Shown one piece after another: positions 29,552-40,262 of a DNA stretch of 64,000 nucleotides. Origin of the DNA: Branchipolynoe longqiensis (lineage: Eukaryota; Annelida; Polychaeta; Phyllodocida; Polynoidae); assembly GCA_030323885.1 (NCBI GenBank), contig CM059200.1, forward strand, positions 3,293,729 to 3,357,728, given 5' to 3'. Under the pieces are notes generated by a model. It did not search any database. It was given only the letters and a program-made list of their open reading frames with translations, and was not told where the DNA came from. Both the position numbers and the translations under genes were made by a program. Numbering within the stretch: the first letter of the stretch is position 1; each line of letters opens with the position of its first letter.

Positions 29552-29872
29552 ATTAGAATCGTTCCCATCAGAAACCGCTTGACAATCAACATACTAAGCT
29601 CTTTATATAAATAAATTAAACCAACCTTCTTCTAAACGTTGACAATACTTGTTTTGATACACGCGTTTATAAACACAAAACAAAATCTTTTAATTTGATT
29701 TATCTGGTCATATTCACAAGCCTGCTTCATTGTACACGAGTAGAACAGAACTGCAGGGCGCGCTGTGACGTCACAAACATCTCACATGCCCAAATAAGGC
29801 ATGCCGGCGGCCTGTCCACACTGGGACAGGTGGCGCACGCGCCGTGACCAGCACCACGCTGAGCATGCCAGA
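29552..29872. other. Unique spacer
   Basis: No feature recognised. Confidence 0.4.
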
Positions 29873-31640
29873 TGTTGGTTGGTTGTTGGAGTTCTACGTC
29901 CTGGCAACATCTAAGGTCATTGAAGAGCTGAGAAGACACGACCTAACAATGCTCAGTGGCCCGTGGTTGGTTGGTTGTTGGAGTTTTACGTCCTGCCAAC
30001 ATCTAAGGTCAGTGAAGAGCTGAGAAGACATGACCTAACAATGCTCAGTGGCCCGTGGTTGGTTGGTTGTTGGGAGTTTTACGTCCTGCCAACATCTAAG
30101 GTCAGTGAAGAGCTGAGAAGACACGACCTAACAATGCTCAGTGGCCCGTGGTTGGTTGGTTGTTGGAGTTTTACGTCCTGCCAACATCTAAGGTCATTGA
30201 AGAGCTGAGAAGACACGACCTTGCTCATGGCCCATGGTTGGTTGGTTGTTGGGGTTTTACGTCCTGCCAACATCTAAGGTATTGAAGAGCTGAGAAGACA
30301 CGACCTAAATGTCAGTGCCCGTGGTTGGTTGGTTGCTGGAGTTTACGTCCTGCCAAATCTTAGGTCATTGAAGAGCTGAGAAGACACGACCTAACAATGC
30401 TCAGTGGCCGGGTTGGTTGGTTGGTTGGGAGTTTTGTTGGTTTTGGAGAAGACACGACCTAACAATGCTCAGTGGCCCGTGGTTGGTTGGTTGTTGGGAG
30501 TTTTACGTCCTGCCAACATCTAAGGTCATTGAAGAGCTGAGAAGACACGACCTAACAATGCTCAGTGGCCCGTGGTTGGTTGGTTGTTGGAGTTTTACGT
30601 CCTGCCAACATCTAAGGTCATTGAAGAGCTGAGAAGACATGACCTAACAATGCTCAGTGGCCCGTGGTTGGTTGGTTGTTGGGAGTTTTACGTCCTGCCA
30701 ACATCTAAGGTCATTGAAGAGCTGAGAAGACACGACCTAACAATGCTCAGTGGCCCGTGATTGGTTGGTTGCTGGAGTTTTACATCCTGCCAACATCTAA
30801 GGTCAGTGAAGAGCTGAGAAGACATGACCTAACAATGCTCAGTGGCCCGTGGTTGGTTGGTTGTTGGGAGTTTTACGTCCTGCCAACATCTAAGGTCATT
30901 GAAGAGCTGAGAAGACATGACCTAACAATGCTCAGTGGCCCGTGGTTGGTTGGTTGCTGGAGTTTTACGTCCTGCCAACATCTAAGGTCAGTGAAGAGCT
31001 GAGAAGACATGACCTAACAATGCTCAGTGGCCCGTGGTTGGTTGGTTGTTGGGAGTTTTACGTCCTGCCAACATCTAAGGTCAGTGAAGAGCTGAGAAGA
31101 CATGACCTAACAATGCTCAGTGGCCCATGGTTGGTTGGTTGTTGGGAGTTTTACGTCCTGCCAACATCTAAGGTCATTGAAGAGCTGAGAAGACACGACC
31201 TAACAATGCTCAGTGGCCCGTGGTTGGTTGGTTGTTGGGAGTTTTACGTCCTGCCAACATCTAAGGTCATTGAAGAGCTGAGAAGACACGACCTAACAAT
31301 GCTCAGTGGCCCGTGGTTGGTTGGTTGTTGGGAGTTTTACGTCCTGCCAACATCTAAGGTCATTGAAGAGCTGAGAAGACACGACCTAACAATGCTCAGT
31401 GGCCCGTGGTTGGTTGGTTGTTGGGAGTTTTACGTCCTGCCAACATCTAAGGTCATTGAAGAGCTGAGAAGACACGACCTAACAATGCTCAGTGGCCCGT
31501 GGTTGGTTGGTTGCTGGAGTTTTACGTCCTGCCAACATCTAAGGTCATTGAAGAGCTGAGAAGACATGACCTAACAATGCTCAGTGGCCCATGGTTGGTT
31601 GGTTGTTGGGAGTTTTACGTCCTGGCAACACCTAATGTCA
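29873..31640 (-). repeat. 92/93-bp satellite derived from the SINE-A tail, ~19 copies
   Basis: Each unit begins TGGTTGGTTGGTTGTTGGGA, then carries the SINE-A tail (GTTTTACGTCCTGCCAACAT, CTAAGGTCA) followed by a non-SINE segment (TTGAAGAGCTGAGAAGACAC, GACCTAACAATGCTCAGTGG, CCCG). Units are 92 or 93 bp depending on GGAG/GGGAG. The last unit runs straight into authentic SINE-A sequence (31620-31705), showing the origin. Units at 30217-30440 are the most decayed. The 93-bp units keep a plus-strand frame open, giving a spurious 205-residue repeat protein at 30942-31559. Confidence 0.93.
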
Positions 31641-31710
31641 TATCAGGACATGTGTCGACTTGTGACAGTGTGCACTCATAGCGACATTATAGTGCTGCCC
31701 AACCGAGAGA
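31606..31710 (-). mobile_element. SINE-A tail and distal body (array founder end)
   Basis: TTTTACGTCCTGGCAACACC, then ATATCAGGACATGTGTCGAC and GTGACAGTGTGCACTCATAG, truncated at GCTGCCC. Contiguous with the satellite's last unit. Confidence 0.8.
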
Positions 31711-31719
31711 CACGATGCC

Positions 31720-32075
31720 ATCATTGTTATTGTTTTTATTGTCATTAGTCATTATTGTCATTATTGTTATTGTCATTGGTCATTAGTCATTATTGTCGTT
31801 ATTGTCATCATTGTTATTGTTATTATTGTCATTAGTCAGTATTGCCAATATTGTTATGATTGTCATTAGTCATTATTGTCATCATTGTTATTATTGTCAT
31901 TAGTAATTATTGCCATCATTGTCATTAGTCATTATTGTCATCATTGTTATTATTGTCATTAGTCATTATTGTCATCATTGTCATTAGTCATTATTGTCAT
32001 CATTGTTATTATTGTCATTAGTCATTATTGGCATTAGTCATTATTGTCATCATTGTTATTATTAGTATTACTAAG
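31720..32075. repeat. (ATTATTGTCATC)n minisatellite
   Basis: Trinucleotide-rich array of ATT, GTC and ATC with higher-order units of about 36 bp (ATTATTGTCATTAGTCATTA). Confidence 0.9.
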
Positions 32076-32540
32076 ACTAAGACATCTGCGGTCATGTTTT
32101 GTAGATGGTAAACAACATTTACAGGGTTTACAATAAATACAAGCAATCACCCCCCCCCCCCCACACACGCCACCCCACCATCCACAGCCCACCCGTGTTA
32201 AATACTTAAGCGTGTTTACTTCCTGGCGAGCAGTTGGCTAAAGGATCTGAACGTCTTCAGGGGAGGGCGATTCGTTGTGATTTCTTCTTATTATACTGCC
32301 TATCATGGATAAGTCTGAATAGACTTGTTTTCACCATTAGACAGTTGGTCAATAGAAAGCCCGAGCCTACACTTTTACCGATCCAAGTGATTCTTAACCT
32401 CCCACACCACATAGACATTGTATGAGAGCAACTGGCCTTTGATGGCGCTGTAAGTTATACACTCATTGTGATTTGCATCCGCCTATGCATCTTATTATTA
32501 ATTCAGACCAAGGTGCACACATGAACAGCAGGATGATGGG
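32076..32540. other. Unique spacer
   Basis: A poly-C run of about 13 at 32150-32162, otherwise no feature recognised. Confidence 0.4.
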
Positions 32541-33190
32541 TGATTGGTTGTCCTGGCAACATGTAAAGCCCCAGTCACACATAGCCGGACGAGCCCCGGA
32601 TTTTGAGCCGGACCACCCACGGACCAACGGCCCGGACTGTCCGGGACCGCCATGGATAAAATTACTGTTTTCGTCGATTTTTGCCTCGCAGTCACACTTT
32701 TCCGGACGAGCCCCAGACGAGCCCCGACCACCCCCGGACTGGGCCGGACCGGCCCCAGATGAGGTCGGACCACCCCCGGACTGCCCTGGACCATCCCAGA
32801 TCACCCCCGGACTATCCCGGATCACCCCCGGTCTTACGGGGGCAGTCCGGGAGTGGTCCGTGGCTAGGCCGGGGGTAGTCCTGGATAGTCTGGGGATGGT
32901 CCGGGTCAAACCATGGCTCAAAATGACCCCGGACCACCCCCGGACCACCCCCGAAATACCCGGACCACCCCGGATCAGGCCGGATTGAGCCCGGATCGCA
33001 AAATCCCCCAGACTCCCCCCGGATGTTTTAAACATTTTAAAACATCCGGGGCTGAGCCCGGACGGCGCCGGACGAGCCACGGATCACCCCGGACCACCCC
33101 GGATGGCGGTCCGGGGCTCGTCCGGCCCCTGATCCGGGTATGTGTGACTGGGGCTAAAGCTCATATCAGCACGAGTACCGACTTGTGACA
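32541..33190 (-). mobile_element. SINE-A tail split by foldback FB-2
   Basis: SINE tail sequence GGTTGTCCTGGCAACATGTA is interrupted after TAAAG and resumes at TAAAGCTCATATCAGCACGA, continuing to GACTTGTGACAGT. Confidence 0.8.
32568..33154. mobile_element. Foldback/MITE element FB-2 with CCGGA repeats
   Basis: Terminal inverted repeats GCCCCAGTCACACATA (32568-32583) and TATGTGTGACTGGGGC (33139-33154). TAAA repeats directly on both sides (a 4-5-bp target duplication, TAAA or TAAAG) inside a SINE tail. Both arms are filled with GGACCACCCCCGGA / CCGGGGCTCGTCCGG variants, so the whole 587 bp can fold back. No transposase. Confidence 0.85.
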
Positions 33191-33556
33191 GTCGCTTCCT
33201 AGCTTGGTGCTTGGCCATTACTAGGATAAGGAAGGCAGGGTTTTTGGCAGAGGGTAAAATGTGTAAAATTGTGCAACCTGAAATGTTCGGATGGTACGAC
33301 TCAAATTGTTGGGATAATTCTTTTTAAAGGTTCTGCAAGGAGCCAGAGACAACAAAGTCTACAGACGCCAGCCCCCATTCTGCGCACTCTCAATTATTTT
33401 CTGGTGAAAAACCCTGGCACGGACTGATTAGCTCAGTGTCAGGATAATGTGACTGAGTGGGATATCAGGTCATGGTGCTGGCAGCCTGAGTTCGCAGTGT
33501 GGCAGCACTATGAGCCGTCCTCATATGACCAGGACGTAAAACCCCAACAATCAAGC
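33191..33556 (+). mobile_element. SINE-A interrupted by MITE-3
   Basis: Starts in the proximal body (GTCGCTTCCTAGCTTGGTGC), is interrupted at 33235-33418, then continues ACGGACTGATTAGCTCAGTG to the tail (CAGGACGTAAAACCCCAACA). Confidence 0.8.
33235..33418. mobile_element. MITE-3, copy 1
   Basis: Ends GGCAGGGTTTTTGGC and GTGAAAAACCCTGGC are inverted repeats. The interior shares AAATTGTTGGGATAATT and AAGGAGCCAGAGACAACA with 41867-42012. Sits inside a SINE-A body. Confidence 0.7.
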
Positions 33557-33568
33557 AACCACCTACCA

Positions 33569-33620
33569 CCCGCCCCAAACACACGCGCGCACACGCACAC
33601 ACGCACACACGCGCGCACAA
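33569..33620. repeat. (CA)n/(CG)n dinucleotide-rich tract
   Basis: CACACGCGCGCACACGCACA-type alternating purine-pyrimidine sequence, potentially Z-forming. Confidence 0.85.
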
Positions 33621-33754
33621 AGCTTAACACAGTAGCAATGTATTTCATCACGGGCATGTTTTCATAAGCCTGCAGCAGGCCATGGAATATGAGACCATTC
33701 CTTTTTCACAGTTCGGATGAAGTGTGTGTGCGGAGGGGGGGGGGGGGTTAGTCG

Positions 33755-34760
33755 ATGTGTGGATGGGGATATGTGTGTGTGTGTGTGTAGATGTGTGTGT
33801 CTGTGTGAGTGTATGTCTGTGCATCTGATTGTTAGTGTCTTTGTGTTTTAGTGTGTGCTTGTGTGTTAGAGTGTGCTTACATGTTAGTGTGTGCTTGTGT
33901 TTTAGTGTTTGTGTGTGCTTGCGTGTTAGAGTGTGCTTGCATGTTAGTGTGTTAGAGTGTGATTCTGTGTTAGTGTGTTTGCATGGTAGTGTGTGCTTGC
34001 GTGCTAGAGTGTGCTTGCGTGTTAGTGTGTGCTTGTGTGTTAGTGTGTTTGTGTGTGCTTGCATGTTAGAGTGTGCTTGCATGTTAGCATGTTAGAGTGT
34101 GCTTGTGTGTTAGTGTGTTTGCGTGGTAGTGTGTGCTTGCGTGCTAGAGTGTGCTTGCGTGTTAGTGTGTGCTTGTGTGTTAGTGTGTTTGTGTGTGCTT
34201 GCGTGTTAGTGTGTGCTTGCATGTTAGTGTGTTAGAGTGTGATTGTGTGTTAGTGTGTTTGCGTGGTAGTGTGTGCTTGCGTGCTAGAGTGCTTGTGTGC
34301 TAGAGTGTGCTTGTGTGTTAGTGTGTTTGTGTGTGCTTGTGTGTTAGAGTGTGCTTGCATGTTAGCATGTTAGAGTGTGCTTGTGTGTTAGTGTGTTTGC
34401 ATAGTGTGTGCTTGTGTGTGTGTTAGAGTGTGCTTGCATGTTAGCGTGTTAGAGTGTGCTTGTGTGTTAGTGTGTTTGCATGTTAGTGTGTGCTTGCCCA
34501 TTAGACTGTGCTTGCGTGTTAGAGTGTACTTGTGTGTTTGTGTGTTCGTGTTTGCTTGCTCGTGTGTAGCTGTGTGTAGGTGTGTAGATGTGTAGGTGTG
34601 CGTAGGTGAACATGTGTGTGTAGATGTGAGTTGGTGCTTGTATGTATGTAGATGTGAGTGTAGATCTGTGTACATGTGTGTAGGTCTGTTTAGGTGTGTG
34701 TAGGGTGGGTAGTATGCATAAATGTGTGTAGGTGTGTGTAGGTGTGTGCGGTGAGGACCA
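33755..34760. repeat. TG-rich minisatellite (GTGTGCTTGCGTGTTAGA)n
   Basis: About 1 kb of 18-24-bp units such as GTGTGCTTGCATGTTAGT. A ~170-bp block recurs around 33860-34030, 34085-34240 and 34230-34400. From 34560 the units change to GTGTGTAGGTGTGTAGATGT. Confidence 0.93.
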
Positions 34761-34929
34761 AAAACGCAAACTGCGCAGCAGACAGATACGTGACCGGAAG
34801 GTGTGTAATGGCGGGGCGTGCCCCCGCCCCCCCCCCCCCCCCGCTTATACCCTCCTGTTTTGTGACTGTCTGCGCCGCTTGGTGATTGAGAGACCACCGC
34901 ACAGCCTGATATCAGACTGAGTGCTGATT

Positions 34930-35830
34930 GAAAGATTACTGTAAGCAGTGTCACAGACTAGTTAATGTAAGCACAGTGTCACAGCCCAGTTAATGTAAGC
35001 ATGGTGCCACAGGCCACTTACTGTAAGCAGTGCCACATACTACTAGTTAATGTGAACATGGTGTAACAGCCCAGTTAATGTAAGCATGGTGCCACAGGCC
35101 ACTTACTGTAAGCAGCATCACAGACTAGTTAATGTGAGCACGGTGTAACCGCCCAGTTAATGTAAGCACAGTGCCACAGGGCACTTACAGTAAGCAGTGT
35201 CACAGACTAGTTAATGTGAGCACGGTGTAACAGCCCAGTTAATGTAAGCACAGTGCCATACCGCACAGCGCAATACCTCAGGGAGTTTGACGCCCCTGCC
35301 CTGCAAAGTTATAAACCACTGCCTTGTGGTACAGGTTCTTGACAGAACCGAAGGCTAAGGGAGCAAACCCTAAACAGAAAACCATGTCACTGTGACAGCA
35401 TTAAGAGCGGTTGATGTATGGAACTCCCAAAATCTCCCGACCAGCCACTGCAGGGACAGATAGTTTTGCGCCTGTCTGGACATGTTCTTGTCGGTGTGAA
35501 ACCTCTATTTGCTCCCCGAGAGAGTGCCGCTGGTAACTTGCAAAAGACAGCAGCACTTCAACACTTTTGAAGGCAGCTTTCATGAAATGTTTGAAAGCAG
35601 TCTTTGTCACATCGCGACCGACAGCATGATGATGATGATGATGATGATGATGTCGCAGACTAGTTAATGTGAGCATGGTGCCACAGGCCGCTTACTGTAA
35701 GCAGTGTCACATACTAGTTAATGTGAGCATGGCATAACAGCCCAGTTAATGTAAGCATGGTGCCACAGGCCGCTTACTGTAAGCAGTGTCACAGACTAGT
35801 TAATGTGAGCACGGTTTAACAGCCGAGGTG
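34930..35830. repeat. ~80-bp minisatellite interrupted by repeat F
   Basis: Units contain CACAGACTAGTTAATGTGAG, CACGGTGTAACAGCCCAGTT, AATGTAAGCATGGTGCCACA and GGCCACTTACTGTAAGCA. The array is split at 35258-35652 and resumes with GTCGCAGACTAGTTAATGTG. Confidence 0.9.
35258..35652 (+). mobile_element. Repeat F, copy 1 (ends in (ATG)n)
   Basis: Shares over 300 bp at high identity with 49425-49890, including CTTGTGGTACAGGTTCTTGA, GGCTAAGGGAGCAAACCCTA and CCCCGAGAGAGTGCCGCTGG. It ends in GACAGCATGATGATGATG. The microsatellite end and insertion into a minisatellite suggest a retroposed 3' end. The encoded protein, if any, is not recognised. Confidence 0.7.
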
Positions 35831-36107
35831 GTGCGGGGGAAGGGCGTGTTTGGTGAGGTTTTTGGTGGGGTTTTTGGTAAGTGTTTTTTTCCGCAAAGCA
35901 AACAAACGTTAGTTCACCAGAACCAAAACATTTGCCAGATCGGACAAGCCGAGCTGTGCAAACACACTTCTCCGTATGAACTGGAGTTGGTCTGAACGAG
36001 AACCTGCCAATCCATCAATCCGATGACCAGCGTCAGCCATCAGAGTGCAGATCGAATACCAGTCCATTGGCCTGATTAACTCCTTCGGCAGGATCGTCAC
36101 AAGGTTC
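35831..36107. other. Unique spacer
   Basis: No feature recognised. Confidence 0.4.
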
Positions 36108-36457
36108 TGTTTGTTTGTTGTTGTTTTACGGCCTAGCACCATCCAAGGTCATATCAGGACTGATACTGACTTGTAACACTGCGCACTCCTAGCGACTATA
36201 TAGTGCTGCCCCACTCGGATACCAAGCCACCAGCACCATGACCTGATATCCCACAGTCATATTATCCTGACACTGAGCCAGCCAGTCCTTGCCCTATCCT
36301 AATAATGGCGAGCACCAGGCTAGGAAGCGACAAGTATCAATTTTTAAGTCATTGGTTTGATTCGACCAGGGTTTGAACCCACAAACCCATGGGTTCAGAT
36401 CCCCCGATCTCCCAAAACAGGAGACGGACGCTCAACTCATTCAGCCACCCTGTCTGG
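36108..36457 (-). mobile_element. SINE-A, near full length with duplicated head segment
   Basis: Tail, body and head (ends CCACCCTGTCTGGT). The region GGGTTTGAACCCACAAACCC ATGGGTTCAGATCCC repeats the B-box neighbourhood imperfectly. Confidence 0.85.
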
Positions 36458-36502
36458 TTCTTCACAAGGTCGTCTGCTGTTAATCAAACACACAGAAGCA
36501 GT

Positions 36503-36590
36503 ACAGTAAAATCTCTCTAAATCGACCGACCTTGGGACCGACTTTAAGTTGTCCAGTTACTTAGGGAGGTGGTCGGTTTAGGGAGCTAGA
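36503..36590. mobile_element. pogo/Tigger-like MITE, shortened
   Basis: TA followed by CAGTAAAATCTCTCTAAATC, closely matching the terminus of the element at 61858-62042. The right part contains GGTGGTCGGTTTAGGGAG, the complementary motif, but the terminal CAGT is missing. Confidence 0.65.
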
Positions 36591-36865
36591 ATAGGTTACT
36601 TATTGCAACTGATAGTTTCATTTATGTACCAACAAATTGTACTGAATGGCCAGAAGACCAGTGCTCTGGCATTGACAAAAGGCATTATTCCCCTCCCCCT
36701 CCCGAGATAAGAACAACAATAAACAAGAATTACCCCCCCCCCTCTCAGAGATACAAAAATTATTATTAAAATAATCTCCCCCCCCCTCACGAGATAGTAA
36801 CAAAAAAAGAAACAAAAAGAAGTACCCCCCGTCCCCGAGATATATGAAACAATAATTAAAAGCGA

Positions 36866-37019
36866 CAGAAGCGACAGCGTAGAGCTGAAACCGACGGAGA
36901 CCCCAAATCGCAACATTATGCAGTTTGAAAGCGTCGGTCAAATTTGGCGCATGCGCAGGGCATCCTCTCATGCGCAGAAGCGACAGCATAGAGCTGAAAC
37001 CGACGGAGACCTCAAACCG
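36866..37019. repeat. Duplicated ~45-bp segment around an NRF1-like palindrome
   Basis: AGCGACAGCGTAGAGCTGAA ...ACCGACGGAGACC occurs at about 36866-36910 and 36976-37019. Between them TTTGGCGCATGCGCAGGG contains the NRF1-type palindrome GCGCATGCGC. Confidence 0.7.
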
Positions 37020-37044
37020 CAACACCGGGATATACGACAGGTGG

Positions 37045-38210
37045 TATTTCATGCACCACCACCACCACCACGCCACACCCTCCCTTCCCCATCCCTCCTC
37101 ACTCACCCATCCCCTCCTCTCGCAATTCCCTTCCCCCTCCCCTACACTCCCCCCATTCCCCTCTCCCCCTGATCTCCTCATCCCTCCACACCCACCTATT
37201 CCCACCCCTCCCTTCCCCTCTTACTCCCCTTCCCCCACTCCTCGTCCCTCCCCTCCTCATTTCCTCTCCCCCCATCTCTTCCCCTCTCCTCATCCCTCCC
37301 CCCACCCATCCCCTCCCCGTCCCCTCCACTCCCCCTTCTTCCCCCTCCACATCCCCCCACTCCCCTGCCCCTCCACTCTCCCTCCCATCCTCTCCTCCGC
37401 CTCCTTTCCCCTCTTCCACCCACCCTCCCTCGCCCTCCCCTCCCTGTCCCCTCTACTCCCCCTCCCCTCCTTCCACCTCACATCCCCCTCCACTCACGTG
37501 TCAGATCCTGCCCCTCACTTCCCCTCACCATTCCTCTTTCCTCGCCATCCTTTTCCCCTTTCCACCACCCATCCCTCCCTTCCTGTCCCCTCCACTCCCA
37601 CTCCCCTCCTTCCCCCTTCATATCCCCTCCTCACTCCCCTGCCTCTCCCCTTCCACTCCCTGTTGTCCCTCTACTCCCCTTCTTCCCTCCACCCCGATCC
37701 CCTCCCTGTCCCCTCTACTCCCCCTCCCCTCCTTCCCCCTCCATTCCCCCCTCCATCACCGTCCGCTCCCCTCCCCTCCACTTCCCCTGCCCATTCTCTT
37801 CTTACTGCATCCTTTCCCCTCTCCACCCACCCATCCCCTCCCTCCCTGTCCCCTCCTGCACTCCCCTCCCTCCTTCCCCCTCCACATCCCCCCACTCCCA
37901 TCCGCTTCCCCTGCAACTCCACTCCCCATCCCCTCCCTGTTCCCTCCACTTACCCATCCCTCCCTGTTTCCCTTTCACTTCCCCATCACTCCCGTCCCCG
38001 TCCACTCCCTTTCCCCCTCATTCCCCCATCACTCCCTTGTCCTCCACTTCCCCTTCCCCTCTCCACTCTCCCTATCCCCTCCCTGTCCCTCCACTTTCCC
38101 TCCACTCCCCATCCCTCCCTGTTCCCTCCTCCCCGTCCCCTTCACTCTCATCCCCTCCCATCCTCTTTTCACCCCCCTCTCCCCTTACCCTTCCCTAGCC
38201 CCTTGTAGGG
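37045..38210. repeat. Polypyrimidine tract (CCCTCC)n, ~1.15 kb
   Basis: Almost purely C and T on the plus strand with higher-order units such as CATCCCCTCCCTGTCCCCTC and CTTCCCCCTCCACATCCCC. The 427-residue Pro/Ser frame on the plus strand and Gly/Glu/Arg frames on the minus strand are artefacts of composition. Confidence 0.95.
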
Positions 38211-38216
38211 CTTTTT

Positions 38217-38243
38217 CCCCCCCCCCCCCCCCCCCCCCCCCCC
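38217..38243. repeat. Poly-C run (~27)
   Basis: Long C homopolymer directly following the polypyrimidine block. Confidence 0.9.
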
Positions 38244-38284
38244 CACCGTGCAACACTCCCGCAGCGCGCATCCAGTAATGCTCC

Positions 38285-38313
38285 CCGGAAGTGGATTATT
38301 TTGCCCGGAAGTG
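38285..38313 (+). promoter_or_regulatory. Pair of ETS/GABP-like sites
   Basis: CCCGGAAGTGGAT occurs twice with 19-bp spacing (CCGGAAGTGG at 38285 and 38304). Motif match only. Similar paired CCGGAAGTGG sites occur at 43028 and 43060. Confidence 0.35.
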
Positions 38314-38496
38314 GATGATACACGGCGCAGGTCCACTAATTCGACTAGCCTATTTTCACAGATCCCAGCGCCGAACAAGAACACTTGCACAGTGGCCGTG
38401 TTCACGTAATGTCGGCTCCTGTCGATAAATCAAATCTTTTTCAGGCCAGCAAATTTACTCAGTAATCGAAGTGTGCGGCCCTAAATAAAATATGCT

Positions 38497-38830
38497 GTCA
38501 CTTCAGTGACAGCGGCAACTGGTCCCCTATAGTGACAGTGTCATCTATAGTGACAGCGTCATCTACAGGGACAGTGTCAATTACAGTGACAGTGCAAATT
38601 ACATTGACAGTGTCAATTACAGTGACAGTGTCAATTACAGTGACAGTGGCATATACAATGACAGCATCACCTACAGTGACGGTGGCATATACAATGACAC
38701 TGGACAGCATCACATACAGTGACAGTGTCATAAAATGACAGCATCACCTACAGTGACAGTGTCACCTACAGTGCACCTACAGTGACAGAGTCACATACAG
38801 TGACAGTGTCACTTACAGCGACAGTAAATG
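38497..38830. repeat. 18-bp minisatellite (AGTGACAGTGTCACCTAC)n
   Basis: About 17 units. Each contains the short palindrome GTGACAGTGTCAC or a variant. Open frames across it reflect the 18-bp period. Confidence 0.92.
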
Positions 38831-39013
38831 TAAAATTATATAAAAAGTTTTTTTTTAAAGCAAGCAATTCTGCTTTTTTTTGCATGAAAACCTCACATCA
38901 TGGAGATGGTGAATATGTAACTGTATTTCTGATATCTTCATTGTTTTTAATTCTAAAGAAGTCACATGAAGAAGGCAACAGAGGTTTCCACGTGGAGGTC
39001 TGCGCGAGTCTGA

Positions 39014-39342
39014 TTGGTTGGCTGTTGGAATTTTATGTCCTGGCAACATCTAAGTTCATATCAGGACGGGCACCGCTGTGTGACAGTGCACACTCATGGC
39101 AACTTTATAATGACTGCTGCCTCAATGGAAAATCAGGCCGCTGGCACCATGACCCGATATCCCACTCAGTCAAATTATCCTGACATTTAGCCAACCAGTC
39201 CTTGCGCTATCATAATAATACCGAGCGCCTGGCTAGGAAGCGACGAGTATAATTTTTTAAGTCATCGCTTTGATGGCTTCGAATCCCATGATCTACCAAA
39301 GCGGGAGACGGACGCTCAACTCATTCAGCCATCCCGTCTGGT
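39014..39342 (-). mobile_element. SINE-A, near full length
   Basis: Tail TTTTATGTCCTGGCAACATC, body GCGCCTGGCTAGGAAGCGAC, head ending CATCCCGTCTGGTC. The flanks partly repeat (GAAGAAGGCAACAGAGG on the left, GAAGAAGGCGGCAGGGG on the right), perhaps an older duplication. Confidence 0.85.
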
Positions 39343-39761
39343 CACACGAAGAAGGCGGCAGGGGCTGCGGATAGCGAGGTCTCCACGCGGAGGTCTGCGC
39401 GTGATGTACTGCGTGAATTGCTCCCCATAATGTGCGTTAATTCATTTATTATTGATTTACTGCTGACTATCTCACGGCGCGCTATGCCACTCGTGTCAAC
39501 GTGTTTTACGTCCTGATTACCCGAGGCCGTTAGCATACCTGTCGTGATTACCTCCCCCTACACCCCCCCCCCTCACCCCACTCACCCCAGCATCACCTCA
39601 CCCAATCCAGCCCTGCTAGGGAGGGGAGGGGAGGGGCAGGTGTAAGGTGAAGGGAGGGGAACTTTGTGGAAAGTGACCGCCCCAAAGCAGCCAAATTAAC
39701 TCACCAAAGCACCGCCCGCATGCCCCACATAGTGTTTTTTTTTTTTTAAACCATGTAAATA
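39343..39761. other. Unique spacer
   Basis: G-rich (GGGGAGGGGA)n at 39619-39660 and poly-T at 39737-39748. No gene recognised. Confidence 0.4.
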
Positions 39762-40262
39762 ATAATGTAGTGGTCTGCGCTGACCTCTCTGGCAATGAGC
39801 CACATAGACAGGTAGGCATAGGTAGTGTGGTGATATCAGGGAGCCTAGGTGGTGTAAAGGTTAGCACACTGGCCCGGAATGCAAAGAGATGTGGGTTCGA
39901 GTCCCACTCCAGGCACAATATTTCCCATTTTCATCACCCCCATCACACTGGTACCATGATCATGATCCTGTACAAGCTACGCGCTGTATAGTTGTTGAAC
40001 CTACCCTGTGTATGTATAATATGTAAGTGCATTGCCTGTATGTGTGTAATTGTAATAATTTTAAAACTTACAATTCCAGGGGGACGAGTGTAGTAGTCTG
40101 CACTGACCTCTCAGGCAAGGAGACTATGCATGGGTAGTGTGATGACATCAGGGAGCCTAGGTGGTCTAATGGTTAGCACACTAGCCTGGAATTCTAAGAG
40201 ATGTGGGTTTGAGTCCTGCTATAGGTGCAATATTTCCCATTTTCATCACCCCAACGACAATA
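39762..40262 (+). mobile_element. SINE-B tandem pair
   Basis: Two units in tandem (39762-40089 and 40090-40262, the second shortened). Each starts GTAGTNGTCTGC.CTGACCTC and has a tRNA-like core with GCCTAGGTGGTGTAAAGGTT (A-box side) and GGGTTCGAGTCCCACTCCAG (B-box side). The core is followed by AATATTTCCCATTTTCATCA. The 7-bp acceptor-like ends GCCTAGG / TCCAGGC can pair with one mismatch. Unit 1 ends ACTTACAATTCCAGGGGGAC. Confidence 0.75.

Noticed and set aside
30942..31559. 205-codon frame with a 31-residue repeat
   Set aside because: The 93-bp unit is a SINE-derived satellite. The frame opens only where consecutive units are exactly 93 bp and breaks at every 92-bp unit.
29873..31640. CRISPR-like regular array
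   Set aside because: Units are contiguous with no unique spacers, derive from a SINE tail, and the genome is evidently eukaryotic.
35401..35676. Conserved short frame on the minus strand in both copies of repeat F
   Set aside because: The two copies differ by replacements without an excess of silent changes, and no start, domain or family resemblance supports coding.
36925..38208. 427-codon Pro/Ser-rich frame
   Set aside because: Product of the polypyrimidine tract; no domain, and composition alone explains it.
39848..39918. Possible functional tRNA gene
   Set aside because: A- and B-box-like segments and pairing acceptor ends are present, but the anticodon arm does not fold well and the same block recurs in other SINE-B units, so it is a SINE head.
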